A DNA stretch of 64,000 nt from Latilactobacillus sakei subsp. sakei DSM 20017 = JCM 1157 (GCF_002370355.1 NZ_AP017929.1:434001-498000); one strand, 5' to 3'. Positions 8,479 to 17,533 are shown, counted from the stretch's first letter. Numbers and translations: made by a program. Notes: generated from the sequence alone by a model not told the origin.

Positions 8479-9843
8479 TTATGCGAATACTTCTTTAATA
8501 CTGCTTACTGAGAAGGCACCGACTAACATCAAGATACCGGCTAAGAGAACCATCCCTGGCATTGATGAGCTCATCAATGGGAACAAAGCGAAACTCAATA
8601 CTGAAGCAACGATTTGTGGTAAACAGATACTTCCGTTGAATAGACCAAGGTACGAGCCCATGTTGGCACCTGAAAGTGCGTTGGTCAAAATGGTGAATGG
8701 GAACATCATCATTGCGGCCCATGAAATACCAATCAAGCAGAATGAGAGGATGAGAACCCATTGATTATGAACAACGAAAATTGAGGCAAACCCAACGGCA
8801 CCTAATACTAAACTAGTTGCGTACATTGGCTTGTGCTTGTCATTTGGCATCTTAGCAAGAACTAATGACCAAACAACGGCAGCTAAAGCGTAAATTGCGG
8901 ATAGAACACCGAACCAGTTGGCACCGGCTTGATAGCCAGCACTTGCAGGATCTGTTGCGCGCCAAACGTTCTTGGCGACGGCACCTGCACCATAAGTCCA
9001 AAGGTATTGGAAGGCCATCCAGCAGAAGAATTGAACAAGAGTTAACGTCCAGAATACTTTAGGAGCACGTTTCAAAAGTGTAAATAAACCAACTTTTTCT
9101 TGAACATCTGCTTCAGTAATACCGTGATAGGCGTTATATTCTGCGGGTGTATATTCTTTAACTCTCAAAATAGTGAAGGCACTACAGATAACTAAGATAA
9201 CGGCACCTGTATAGAATGAGAAAATAACTGAGTTCGGAATGACACCCTTTGGCGCAATGTTAGCAACACCCAAACCAGTTAAGAGGTATGGGAAAATTGC
9301 AGCTAGCACTGAACCACTATTTGATAAGAAACTTTGGATTGAGTAAGCAAATCCTTTTTGCTCATCATTCACCATGTCCCCGACCATCATCTTGAATGGT
9401 TGCATGGCAACGTTAGACGATAAATCCATGAAGAGAATTGTGATGGCACCGAACCAAAGTGCTGCAAGTGATCCATAACCAAATCCTAAGCTACCAGAGT
9501 TTGGTAGTAAGAACATAACGATGACGGCGACTAACGATCCCATCAAAAGGTAAGGTAATCGACGACCAATTTTAGGCATCCACGTTTTATCTGAATAATA
9601 GCCAACTAATGGTTGAACCACTAAACCTGCTAGTGGAGGAAGAATAAAGAAGAAACCTAATTTGGTTGGATCAGCTCCCAAAGTTTGGAAGATCCGCCCC
9701 ATTTGTGAAGATTGTAAAGAGAAAGCCATTTGAACACCGAAGAATCCGAAACTAATCATCCAAATTGTCGCGATAGACAATTTTGGCATTGGCTTGGTTT
9801 TTGGCGTTGTAGCCGTGTTGCCTTGTGCTGAATCATTTTCCAT
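8479..9843 (-). CDS. MFS sugar transporter, probably maltose:H+ symporter
   Basis: A 454-residue protein with about twelve hydrophobic segments and a soluble N terminus rich in T/P/K. The sequence fits the GPH/SLC45-like major facilitator group (F-G-V-Q-M-A-F-S-L-Q-S-S in TM1; L-V-G-Y-Y-S-D-K-T-W in the TM2-3 loop). The family imports disaccharides with protons. It is the first gene of the maltose operon, 17 bp upstream of mapA, behind the promoter at 9901-9929. Specificity for maltose is inferred from context. Confidence 0.88.
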   Translation of the reverse strand: MENDSAQGNTATTPKTKPMPKLSIATIWMISFGFFGVQMAFSLQSSQMGRIFQTLGADPTKLGFFFILPPLAGLVVQPLVGYYSDKTWMPKIGRRLPYLLMGSLVAVIVMFLLPNSGSLGFGYGSLAALWFGAITILFMDLSSNVAMQPFKMMVGDMVNDEQKGFAYSIQSFLSNSGSVLAAIFPYLLTGLGVANIAPKGVIPNSVIFSFYTGAVILVICSAFTILRVKEYTPAEYNAYHGITEADVQEKVGLFTLLKRAPKVFWTLTLVQFFCWMAFQYLWTYGAGAVAKNVWRATDPASAGYQAGANWFGVLSAIYALAAVVWSLVLAKMPNDKHKPMYATSLVLGAVGFASIFVVHNQWVLILSFCLIGISWAAMMMFPFTILTNALSGANMGSYLGLFNGSICLPQIVASVLSFALFPLMSSSMPGMVLLAGILMLVGAFSVSSIKEVFA

Positions 9844-9900
9844 GATTTGTCACTCCCTGTTTATTTGGGTTATGTGAACCCATTTTTCTTAACAAAATGA

Positions 9901-9942
9901 ATTATAAACCGCTTTGATAATTTGTGCAACCGTTTGCACAAA
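9901..9942 (-). promoter_or_regulatory. Maltose operon promoter with MalR/CcpA-type operator
   Basis: Reading leftwards, -35 TTGCAC (9924-9929) and -10 TATAAT (9901-9906) are separated by 17 bp. A perfect palindrome with arms TTGTGCAA and TTGCACAA around 4 bp covers 9922-9941 and includes the -35. Its core, TGCAAACGGTTGCA, also fits the cre consensus TGNNANCGNTNNCA. It could therefore bind the neighbouring LacI regulator, CcpA, or both. Confidence 0.85.
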
Positions 9943-9966
9943 AATAAAATAAAAAAGAGTTGTTGC

Positions 9967-10920
9967 TCACAACTCGTACTGCACAATTAATTTTTGAACA
10001 TTTCGATCGGTAAATAACAATTCTACCGCGCGACTGCCCAGCATTTCCGGCCGCATATCAACCATGCGGACATCTTGGTCAATCAACGCTAGTAGCTCAC
10101 TCTTATTGAAACTCATCATCGGAATTTTCTTTGTGTGTCGAATTTTGCTCCAAACCCGATTAAACCGCAGCAAGCCAACATCGTCGGTTGCAATTACCGC
10201 ATCGACCTCTTGGTGCTGATTCAAAAATACCTCGACTGCTGTTTCAGAAACGCGTTTTGGTAATCTAAATACTAGCGGTTCTAATTGGACTTCCGCCATC
10301 GCCTTTTCGTAGCCCATTCGGCGATTTCGCTCGTATTGCCACTCATATTCGGATTCAACAAATAGTGGGTTTCGAACCCCGCCATTTTGAAGAATTGCCA
10401 TTGTGGCATCTCGCCCAGCCTGAACATTGTCGTTATCGACGTATCGATCCGGCAAATCTCCAACTGGCTGACCAATAACCACAAAGTCCAAATTTTCGCG
10501 ACGCAAATAGTCAACGACCGGATCATTCTCATCCGTATATAGTAGAACGAACCGTTTGACCTTTGCCTGTTGAACCATGGCCGTCACGTTAGCAAGGACC
10601 TCTTCAACTCGGCTCCCAATCGCAATTGATAAAACATAGTGTCGGGCGACTAGCGACTGATTGATGCCTCGGAGCATATCAATATAGAACGGATTCTCCG
10701 GTGAGGAACTTTCCACCGTTGGAAAAATAACTCCGACGACGTTTGCTTCACCGCGAGTCAGGTTCTTAGCGGTATAATTTGGCAGATAATCAAGATCCTT
10801 GGCGAGTTTTTGGATTCGTTCACGCGTTTTAAGGCTAATTCTTGAATTATTATTTAGCGCACGTGAGGCGGTTGAGACTGAGACATCAGCCCGACGCGCA
10901 ATATCTTTTATTGTAATCAT
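9967..10920 (-). CDS. malR: LacI-family transcriptional regulator of the maltose operon
   Basis: A regulator of about 317 residues. The N-terminal LacI helix-turn-helix is clear (I-T-I-K-D-I-A-R-R-A-D-V-S-V-S-T-A-S-R-A-L-N), followed by the hinge helix and a periplasmic-binding-protein-like effector domain. The ATG at 10920 is preferred over the upstream ATG at 10938 because AAAGGAAA sits a proper distance before it and LacI proteins begin at this point. It lies upstream of, and is co-oriented with, the transporter; the LacI-type operator in the 120-bp gap makes local repression likely. The effector is unknown. Confidence 0.88.
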   Translation of the reverse strand: MITIKDIARRADVSVSTASRALNNNSRISLKTRERIQKLAKDLDYLPNYTAKNLTRGEANVVGVIFPTVESSSPENPFYIDMLRGINQSLVARHYVLSIAIGSRVEEVLANVTAMVQQAKVKRFVLLYTDENDPVVDYLRRENLDFVVIGQPVGDLPDRYVDNDNVQAGRDATMAILQNGGVRNPLFVESEYEWQYERNRRMGYEKAMAEVQLEPLVFRLPKRVSETAVEVFLNQHQEVDAVIATDDVGLLRFNRVWSKIRHTKKIPMMSFNKSELLALIDQDVRMVDMRPEMLGSRAVELLFTDRNVQKLIVQYEL

Positions 10921-11111
10921 GAGCGTTTCCTTTTTCATTTATTGGCAAGCTTCTCCATCTGAAGTTTACCACGAAATCCCTCCATTTACCGACAAATTCA
11001 GGTAGACCATCGATTTTAATCTCAAGTAAAACTTCAACTTTGACCAAAGTCATTCTTTCATCGCTTACACAATTACTTAAGGCCCTATACCTTTATAAAA
11101 TCCTTTCATTG

Positions 11112-12074
11112 TGGCAAATTCTATAATTAATCCGAACAGAAATTAAAAAGCCCAAAGCAATCACTTACAATGGTAGTAGCTAATTCCAACCAATATAGGG
11201 AGTGATTACTTTGGGTACATCTACTTTATCACGTTTTCAACGTGGCGCACTAGCACAACTGGTCAATGAGGGGAATAAATCTTACCAAGTAATGGCTGAC
11301 GCCTTAGGCGTCGCCAAAGCTACGATTAGCTATGAGTTGGACCGAGTTAAACCTTATGATCCAGAATTAGCTCAGCAAGATGCAGATCGCAAAAGGCGGA
11401 ATTGCGGTCGTCGTTCGATGCTGACGGCAGCATTAGCGACTTTAATTACCAATCACTTACGATTAACCTGGTCACCAGAAACCATTGCGGCCGCTTATAA
11501 CTTGAGCACTGCGTCAATTTATAATTGGCTTAATCGTGGGAAATTTACAAGTGGGACTTCCATCGAACAACGGCCAACAACTGTTAATCAACGGTTAGCT
11601 TTTGGTCATTGGGAAGTAGATACGGTGCTTTCTAGTCGAAGTGAGTCACGATCATGTCTGGTTACATTCGTAGAACGTAAGACCCGACTTCTATGGGCCA
11701 TCAAAGCCCCTAATAGAACGGCTAAGGCTCTAAACACCGCCTTTGGCAAGTTTATGGGGGCCTTCGGTCCCCAAGTAAAATCCATTACTGTTGATCATGG
11801 TAAAGAGTTTGCCAATTATCAGGCCTTAGAACAGGATTATCAGATCAAAGTTTATTTTTGCCATCCATATTCACCATGAGAGCGAGGTTCCAATGAATAT
11901 TTTAATAGACGGTTACGCTGGTTCTTCCCGAAAAAGACCAATTTTAGCCAAGTAACGACTGATGAGATCCTAGCAGCACTTGAACTAATTAATCAACGAC
12001 CATTAAAAATACATCATCAACAGACTGCCATTGAAAGATTCCGGGCTTATTCGGATTAAACTTGTAATTTGCCA
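11112..12074 (+). mobile_element. IS30-family element type A, copy 1, 963 bp, internally deleted
   Basis: The ends are TGGCAAATTCTATAATTAA on the left and a complementary A-A-T-T-T-G-C-C-A end on the right. It has 72 bp less than copy 2 (15497-16531). The missing segment is bounded in copy 2 by the direct repeat AATCGTGG, so it was probably lost by slippage or recombination. The transposase gene is also broken by an in-frame TGA. Both copies face the same way and flank the acd-etfBA genes. Confidence 0.88.
11202..12059 (+). pseudogene. IS30 transposase type A, nonsense mutation plus 72-bp deletion
   Basis: The frame starts at GTG 11202 with an IS30-type HTH (Y-Q-V-M-A-D-A-L-G-V-A-K-A-T-I-S-Y-E-L). 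Catalytic aspartates remain in H-W-E-V-D-T-V and T-V-D-H-G-K-E. TGA at 11877-11879 stops it at P-Y-S-P. The same frame continues with E-R-G-S-N-E-Y-F-N-R-R, holding the third catalytic residue, to TAA at 12057. It also lacks 24 residues after Y-N-W-L-N-R. Not expected to transpose by itself. Confidence 0.9.
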
Positions 12075-12151
12075 TATTTAAGAATATTATGTTGCATATG
12101 ATCTCTCCCTTAATTTTAGTTCGACTAAAGTGTATTAGCTTTTGGGAGATA

Positions 12152-12175
12152 TAAACTTGACGTCCATCAAGTTTA
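12152..12175. promoter_or_regulatory. Perfect inverted repeat upstream of the acd operon
   Basis: Arms TAAACTTGA (12152-12160) and TCAAGTTTA (12167-12175) flank a 6-bp centre. It lies 33 bp upstream of the putative acd -35 box. It could be an operator for an unknown regulator or a weak terminator of upstream transcription; no T run follows. Confidence 0.45.
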
Positions 12176-12207
12176 TAAAATAGTTCTAGATACTTAAAAT
12201 GCTCGTA

Positions 12208-12236
12208 TTGACTAATATAATAATGGAATATACAAT
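12208..12236 (+). promoter_or_regulatory. Putative acd-etfBA promoter
   Basis: TTGACT (12208-12213), a 17-bp spacer and TACAAT (12231-12236) form a good vegetative promoter 48 bp upstream of the acyl-CoA dehydrogenase ATG. Confidence 0.6.
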
Positions 12237-12283
12237 AGAAGGCGAGATATTGTGAATTATTAAACTAAAAGGGGTGGCACGGA

Positions 12284-13405
12284 ATGGAAAACCAAGAAAA
12301 AATGGCGGCTTCAATGTTGCATAGAATGGTCCGTGAATTTACCGAAAATGAACTAGCACCGCTGGATATGGAAATCGACGCCCAGGGTGATTATCCGCAA
12401 GGCTTATTCCAAAAAGTGATCGATAATGGCTTGTTAACAATGACACTACCACGTGAATATGGCGGAGCAGGCATTAGCTATAACAGCGTTGCCAAGGCGA
12501 TTCACCTGATGGCCATTGGTAATGCCAGCATGGCAGTTACACTGGAAGGCCACTTTAAGACGTTGGAACAGCTCTTAAAGTATGGTGATCAGCGCTTAAA
12601 GGATGAGTATCTGACGAGTGCGGCCCATCGAATTTTTGCCTTCTCGCAGACTGAATCGTCTGGGGGCTCAAACCCGCGTGGGATTGCTACGCGGGCTGTG
12701 AAGAGTGGCGATGATTGGATCATTACCGGCGATAAAATTATGATCACGAACGGCGGCCTCGCCCAGGTATACTGTGTGTTGGCAAAAACGGAAGATGATC
12801 AAATGGCCGTGTTTGTCGTGGATCAGGATATGCCTGGTTTTTCATTTGGAAAGCGTGAAGACTTCATTGGTCTACGCGGGACACCCGTCGGCGAAATTGT
12901 GATGGATCATATCAAGGTGCCGGGTTACCACCTACTTGGTCAGATCGGCCAAGGCCTCGAAATCGGCAATAACGCCCACGACGACGCGCGGATCTTGATG
13001 GGCGCCGTCCTCACGGGCATTATGGAACACGAATTACAGATTGCGGTCGACTATTCGAAGCAGCGTAAAGCACTCGATACCCCGCTTTATGAATTACAAA
13101 CCATTCAAGAAAAAATTTCAGAAATCGCGATTGCCCGTCAGAACACGGAGCTACTGTATCAGCATGCGGCACAGTTGAAGATCACGGGACAGTCGTATGC
13201 CAAAGTTGCCGCGATGGCAAAATCGTACGGAAGTCGTTCGGCGGTCCGGTGCGGCGATATGGCGCTTCAAGTACTGGCCGGCTACGGGTATAGTCGCGAG
13301 TATCCGATCGAGCACCTCATTCGTGATGCGCGGGCCATGGAAATTGCTGAAGGTACGGTAGAACGGATGAGCGGTGAAATTGCACTAAAACAGGTTAATC
13401 AGTAA
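12284..13405 (+). CDS. Acyl-CoA dehydrogenase
   Basis: A 373-residue FAD flavoenzyme of normal family length. The N-terminal helical domain contains L-P-R-E-Y-G-G-A-G. The middle domain has F-S-Q-T-E-S-S-G-G-S and W-I-I-T-G-D-K-I-M-I-T-N-G, typical FAD/substrate signatures. The C-terminal domain has V-L-A-G-Y-G-Y-S-R-E-Y-P and R-D-A-R-A-M-E-I-A-E-G-T, whose last glutamate aligns with the SCAD catalytic base. ATG follows AAAGGGGTGG. With EtfB and EtfA directly downstream, it probably exchanges electrons with the flavoprotein, as an enoyl-CoA reductase or acyl-CoA oxidase. Substrate unknown. GC is higher than in neighbouring genes. Confidence 0.92.
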   Translation: MENQEKMAASMLHRMVREFTENELAPLDMEIDAQGDYPQGLFQKVIDNGLLTMTLPREYGGAGISYNSVAKAIHLMAIGNASMAVTLEGHFKTLEQLLKYGDQRLKDEYLTSAAHRIFAFSQTESSGGSNPRGIATRAVKSGDDWIITGDKIMITNGGLAQVYCVLAKTEDDQMAVFVVDQDMPGFSFGKREDFIGLRGTPVGEIVMDHIKVPGYHLLGQIGQGLEIGNNAHDDARILMGAVLTGIMEHELQIAVDYSKQRKALDTPLYELQTIQEKISEIAIARQNTELLYQHAAQLKITGQSYAKVAAMAKSYGSRSAVRCGDMALQVLAGYGYSREYPIEHLIRDARAMEIAEGTVERMSGEIALKQVNQ

Positions 13406-13417
13406 GGGGTGAACAAC

Positions 13418-14194
13418 ATGAAAATTGTGGTCTGCATTAAACAGGTACCAAGAAGTGATTCGGTCAAAATCGATCCCAAGACGAACAATATGGTGCGGGA
13501 TAATGTCGAAGGGGTCATCAATCCATTTGATAAAAATGCGATCGAAGAAGCACTCCGGATTAAAGATCAACTTGGTGGAGAAGTCATTTTGCTGAGCATG
13601 GGGCCGGACGGATTCATGAGTTCGCTGCGCGACGGTCTCGCAATGGGGGCTGATCAGGCCATTCTCCTCAGCTCACGGGCCTTTGGGGGCGCCGATACCC
13701 TCGCAACCGGCTATCTAATCAGTCAGGCAATTAAAAAAATTGGTGGCGTGGATTTGGTATTGTTGGGACGCCAAGCAGTCGATGCGGATACCGGCCAAGT
13801 CGGACCGATCGTGGCCGAATACTTAAACGTGCCCCAGGTCACCTTTGCTGAAGAACTGCGGTTTGTCGATGAACACACCTTGTACGGCCAACGCTTATTG
13901 GATGGCGCAACGCAAAGTGTCCAAGTGACATTGCCAGCCGTTGTAACAGTGCGCAGTGAATTAAACACCCCACGCTACGAAACACCGGTTAACATTCAAA
14001 CCAGTTTTGAAAAACCAATCGACGTGTGGACGGAACACGATCTCGACTTAGATGCAACACGCATTGGTCAGGCCGGTTCGCCAACCACAGTACAAAAGGT
14101 GTACGCACCAAAACGTGAGAGCCGTCAAACGGTTCAACTCAGTGATGACAGTGCAACGGCAGTCAAAGAACTGCTGGCGCGGATTCGAAATTAG
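13418..14194 (+). CDS. etfB: Electron transfer flavoprotein beta subunit
   Basis: A 258-residue EtfB with the classic start M-K-I-V-V-C-I-K-Q-V-P. It contains D-K-N-A-I-E-E-A-L and the nucleotide-binding loop V-D-L-V-L-L-G-R-Q-A-V-D-A-D-T-G-Q-V-G-P. The ATG at 13418 is chosen because AAGGGGTG is correctly spaced; the in-frame GTG at 13409 lies in the ribosome site. EtfB pairs with EtfA to carry electrons between the dehydrogenase and another partner. V-D-A-D-T-G-Q is also seen in bifurcating types, but the role cannot be settled by eye. Confidence 0.93.
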   Translation: MKIVVCIKQVPRSDSVKIDPKTNNMVRDNVEGVINPFDKNAIEEALRIKDQLGGEVILLSMGPDGFMSSLRDGLAMGADQAILLSSRAFGGADTLATGYLISQAIKKIGGVDLVLLGRQAVDADTGQVGPIVAEYLNVPQVTFAEELRFVDEHTLYGQRLLDGATQSVQVTLPAVVTVRSELNTPRYETPVNIQTSFEKPIDVWTEHDLDLDATRIGQAGSPTTVQKVYAPKRESRQTVQLSDDSATAVKELLARIRN

Positions 14195-14207
14195 CGGGGT
14201 GAATAAA

Positions 14208-15173
14208 ATGGCACAATCAATGATTGCAGTTTATGTGCAAACGGACGGTTCGATGGTGGAGCCGACCAGTTTACAACTGATTACCAAGGCCAGAGCAATT
14301 GCGAACGGTCAGCGTGTGGTGGCTCTATTGCCGACCAGCGACGCGGACCAAACCGTTGCGACGGTCAAGCAGTACGGTCCCGATGAAATTTTTGTGTTAG
14401 CCGACGACCGGTTTGCGGCAGCGACGGACACCGAGATTGCGGATGGCCTCTATCAGGTCGTGAAACAGGTTCAACCTAACAGCATGCTGATTCCAGCAAC
14501 GGTGGTTGGGCGGTCGGTGGCCCCACGGTTACAGGCAAAACTCCAAACAGGGTTAACGGCGGACTGTTTAGACGTCTACTTTGATGGTGAAACACTGGTT
14601 CAAGTGAAGCCAACTTATGGTGATGACATCATGTGTGAAATCATTTGTGCGGATCGCCGGCCACAAATGGCAACGGTCCGGCCCAATGTATTTCAGGCTG
14701 AACCAGCGCAAGTTGCTACGCAAGTAACGAACGTGGACTTTGAATTTCATCCAGAAGCACACATTAAGATGGAAAAACCGACACCAATTATCAGTAGTTC
14801 GGCCAACATTAGTGATGCCGGTGTGGTGATTGCCTTAGGACGGGGGGCTGATAACCCGCAACTGATCGAAAAAGCGCAGAAATTAGCGGCTCGTCTGGGC
14901 GGAATGGTCGGTGTTTCTCGGCCATTAACCGATCACGCAGAATTTGGACATGAAAGCCAAATTGGACAAAGCGGCCAGTCTATTGCACCCGATTTATTGA
15001 TTAACTTCGGTATCTCGGGGGCCACCCAGTACCTAGTGGGAATCGAAAATGCGAAGACGATTGTTTCGGTAAATACCGATCCGGATGCGCCCATTTTTAC
15101 CAAATCAGATTATGCGTACGTTGGGGATTCCAATGATTTCATGGATACCCTGTTAAGTAGCACAAGAGTTTAA
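14208..15173 (+). CDS. etfA: Electron transfer flavoprotein alpha subunit
   Basis: A 321-residue EtfA. The N-terminal domain pairs with EtfB. The C-terminal FAD domain is clear: V-V-I-A-L-G-R-G, then G-Q-S-G-Q-S-I-A-P-D-L, F-G-I-S-G-A-T-Q and S-V-N-T-D-P-D-A-P-I-F. The ATG at 14208 follows AGCGGGGTGA, 13 bp after the etfB stop; the longer frame reading back into etfB is not coding. It completes a three-gene acd-etfB-etfA operon flanked by IS30 copies and terminated by the hairpin at 15179. Confidence 0.93.
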   Translation: MAQSMIAVYVQTDGSMVEPTSLQLITKARAIANGQRVVALLPTSDADQTVATVKQYGPDEIFVLADDRFAAATDTEIADGLYQVVKQVQPNSMLIPATVVGRSVAPRLQAKLQTGLTADCLDVYFDGETLVQVKPTYGDDIMCEIICADRRPQMATVRPNVFQAEPAQVATQVTNVDFEFHPEAHIKMEKPTPIISSSANISDAGVVIALGRGADNPQLIEKAQKLAARLGGMVGVSRPLTDHAEFGHESQIGQSGQSIAPDLLINFGISGATQYLVGIENAKTIVSVNTDPDAPIFTKSDYAYVGDSNDFMDTLLSSTRV

Positions 15174-15178
15174 AAATC

Positions 15179-15216
15179 AACGCCAGCGACTCTTAGATAG
15201 GGATCGTTGGCGTTTT
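15179..15216 (+). terminator. Rho-independent terminator of the acd-etfBA operon
   Basis: Arms AACGCCAGCGA and TCGTTGGCGTT pair around a roughly 14-nt loop and run into TTTTGTTG, 6 bp after the etfA stop. Confidence 0.8.
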
Positions 15217-15285
15217 GTTGTGCGAAGAACTTTACACCCTGTCAGTGTGCTCTTATACTAAAAAAATGGACTATTTTTATTCAGT

Positions 15286-15496
15286 GGTAGATTGCAAATT
15301 TAATCCGAATTTTTGACAAATTATTCAGCATTACTTGGTAAGATGTTTGCCAGTTGAGTACTTTCAGCGGCCTTTGGTTAATTTATCCTGATAAGGTTGA
15401 CATCGAGATAATTCATAAGAAATTGTTGACGGTGATCGGTTCAGCCGAACGCCCATTTGGATATTGGACAGCCCTAGTTCACAAAAGGTTTCGATT
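15286..15496 (-). mobile_element. Internally deleted remnant of IS30 type B
   Basis: It starts with GGTAGATTGCAAATTTAATC, the right end of the intact type-B element (24608-25650) in reverse. It then jumps at 15383 to the first codons of the type-B transposase (L-G-L-S-N-I-Q-M-G-V-R-L-N-R-S-P-S-T). The rest of the element is interrupted by IS30 type A copy 2. The right-end part differs from the intact copy at several bases, so it is an older lineage. Confidence 0.8.
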
Positions 15497-16531
15497 TGGC
15501 AAATTCTATAATTAATCCGAACAGAAATTAAAAAGCCCAAAGCAATCACTTACAATGGTAGTAGCTAATTCCAACCAATATAGGGAGTGATTACTTTGGG
15601 TACATCTACTTTATCACGTTTTCAACGTGGCGCACTAGCACAACTGGTCAATGAGGGGAATAAATCTTACCAAGTAATGGCTGACGCCTTAGGCGTCGCC
15701 AAAGCTACGATTAGCTATGAGTTGGACCGAGTTAAACCTTATGATCCAGAATTAGCTCAGCAAGATGCAGATCGCAAAAGGCGGAATTGCGGTCGTCGTT
15801 CGATGCTGACGGCAGCATTAGCGACTTTAATTACCAATTACTTACGATTAACCTGGTCACCAGAAACCATTGCGGCCGCTTATAACTTGAGCACTGCGTC
15901 AATTTATAATTGGCTTAATCGTGGCTGGCTCCCCTTCAAATTGACTGATCTACCCAATCGGAATGTCCGCCAGCACCGAGTGAGCGAAAATCGTGGGAAA
16001 TTTACAAGTGGGACTTCCATCGAACAACGGCCAACAACTGTTAATCAACGGTTAGCTTTTGGTCATTGGGAAGTAGATACGGTGCTTTCTAGTCGAAGTG
16101 AGTCACGATCATGTCTGGTTACATTCGTAGAACGTAAGACCCGACTTCTATGGGCCATCAAAGCCCCTAATAGAACGGCTAAGGCTCTAAACACCGCCTT
16201 TGGCAAGTTTATGGGGGCCTTCGGTCCCCAAGTAAAATCCATTACTGTTGATCATGGTAAAGAGTTTGCCAATTATCAGGCCTTAGAACAGGATTATCAG
16301 ATCAAAGTTTATTTTTGCCATCCATATTCACCATGAGAGCGAGGTTCCAATGAATATTTTAATAGACGGTTACGCTGGTTCTTCCCGAAAAAGACCAATT
16401 TTAGCCAAGTAACGACTGATGAGATCCTAGCAGCACTTGAACTAATTAATCAACGACCATTAAAAATACATCATCAACAGACTGCCATTGAAAGATTCCG
16501 GGCTTGTTCGGATTAAACTTGTAATTTGCCA
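15497..16531 (+). mobile_element. IS30-family element type A, copy 2, 1035 bp
   Basis: Same ends as copy 1 (TGGCAAATT at 15497; A-A-T-T-T-G-C-C-A ending 16531) and the same orientation. It lies inside the type-B remnant. Apart from the 72-bp difference, sequence is nearly identical to copy 1, including the premature TGA. Together the copies bracket 12075-15496. Confidence 0.9.
15587..16516 (+). pseudogene. IS30 transposase type A with in-frame TGA
   Basis: The full reading length would be 309 codons. HTH and two catalytic aspartates are present as in copy 1, and the 24-residue linker (W-L-P-F-K-L-T-D-L-P-N-R-N) is retained. TGA at 16334-16336 cuts the protein before E-R-G-S-N-E, so the DDE triad is incomplete unless the stop is read through. 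The frame after the stop is intact to TAA at 16514-16516. Confidence 0.9.
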
Positions 16532-16534
16532 ACT

Positions 16535-16736
16535 GGTAGATTGTAAAATTAATCCGAACGCCCATTTGGATATTGGACAGCCCTAGTTCACAAAAGGTTT
16601 CGATTTTAATTCGTTCGGAATAGGTTATACTAGACAAAAGATCAGCTCCTAAAAGATGGGTTTGTGGTAAACACCATTTTAAAGGAAGCTGATCTTTTTT
16701 GTCCGAACAGCGTTCGGATTAATTTTACAATCTACC
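16535..16736 (-). mobile_element. 202-bp MITE derived from IS30 type B, copy 1
   Basis: Both ends are the same 26-bp sequence in inverted orientation, beginning GGTAGATTGTAAAATTAATC. On the minus strand the first ~180 bp equal the left end of the intact IS30-B element, through the transposase start and 27 codons. At CGTTCGG the sequence switches to an inverted copy of the left end. Base by base it matches the MITE at 19417-19618. It has no transposase core and would need IS30-B in trans. Confidence 0.85.
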
Positions 16737-16966
16737 CGATATCGAATAAAAGTTGTCCGCTTTTATGTAAGCGCAAGGAAACTCGTTCTTTTAAGGACGT
16801 GCTGAATTGCGCTATTTTTACGCCGTAGGTACTTTACACATAGCATAATTAAGAATATGCTATAACTGCTTGCTTGGCCTAATCAGGTACTTGTAAGCGC
16901 TGAACTGTGTTATACTAGCGGCGTAGCTATTGATCATTGTTCAGGTAATACAAGGAGGTTTTGCTG

Positions 16967-17527
16967 ATGACCACACACTATGCAGCACAAATTGTACCAT
17001 TGAATGCGGATAAGATTGGAACGGCTGCTTATGGCGAAGCGACGTTCGCAATTGCAGATGATGAATTAACGATTAAGATCACAATGCACAACACGCCGGC
17101 CAATATGCAGCATTGGGAACATTTTCATGGCTTTCCGGATGGTAAGCAGGCGTTGATCGCAACGGCTGCACAGGATGCGAATGCAGATGGTTTTGTTGAT
17201 CTCATGGAGACTGAAGCCGTTTCGGGGACGACGATGGTACCTTTTGACGATGCCCCAGAACATATGGATATTCCCCATGACCGCTATCCAACTGCGGATG
17301 AGCACGGTGATTTTACTTATGAGAAGAAAGTCCCATTAAGTGAGCTACAAGCTAACTTTAAAAAAGCATTTGGTGAGTCGGAATTACACCTTGAAAAACG
17401 CGTGATCTATATTCACGGCGTGACTGCTAACGTGCACTTGCCAGAAAGTGTTGCCGGAATGGTCGGCCACTATGATGCACACGTTACGTTACCGATCGCG
17501 ACTGGTCAGATCGTTGCGGTTGATTAA
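16967..17527 (+). CDS. CHRD-domain-like protein of unknown function
   Basis: A 186-residue protein without signal peptide. It has H-W-E-H-F-H-G-F-P-D-G and later Y-I-H-G-V, and A-N-A-D-G-F-V-D-L resembles a Ca-binding-like loop. It looks like a CHRD-type or cupredoxin-like beta protein; I do not recognise a characterised homologue. ATG follows AAGGAGG at ideal spacing. A TG-extended -10 (TGTTATACT) lies about 60 bp upstream. It converges with the DUF305 gene and shares its terminator. Confidence 0.7.
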   Translation: MTTHYAAQIVPLNADKIGTAAYGEATFAIADDELTIKITMHNTPANMQHWEHFHGFPDGKQALIATAAQDANADGFVDLMETEAVSGTTMVPFDDAPEHMDIPHDRYPTADEHGDFTYEKKVPLSELQANFKKAFGESELHLEKRVIYIHGVTANVHLPESVAGMVGHYDAHVTLPIATGQIVAVD

Positions 17528-17533
17528 TAAGCC

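Noticed and set aside
15364-15549. 61-residue reverse frame resembling an IS30 N terminus
   Set aside because: It is a chimera of IS30-A end sequence and the IS30-B remnant, produced by nested insertions.
16446-16637. 63-residue reverse frame starting like IS30-B transposase
   Set aside because: It consists of the 5' codons kept in the MITE followed by read-through into the inverted end and IS30-A; no catalytic part.
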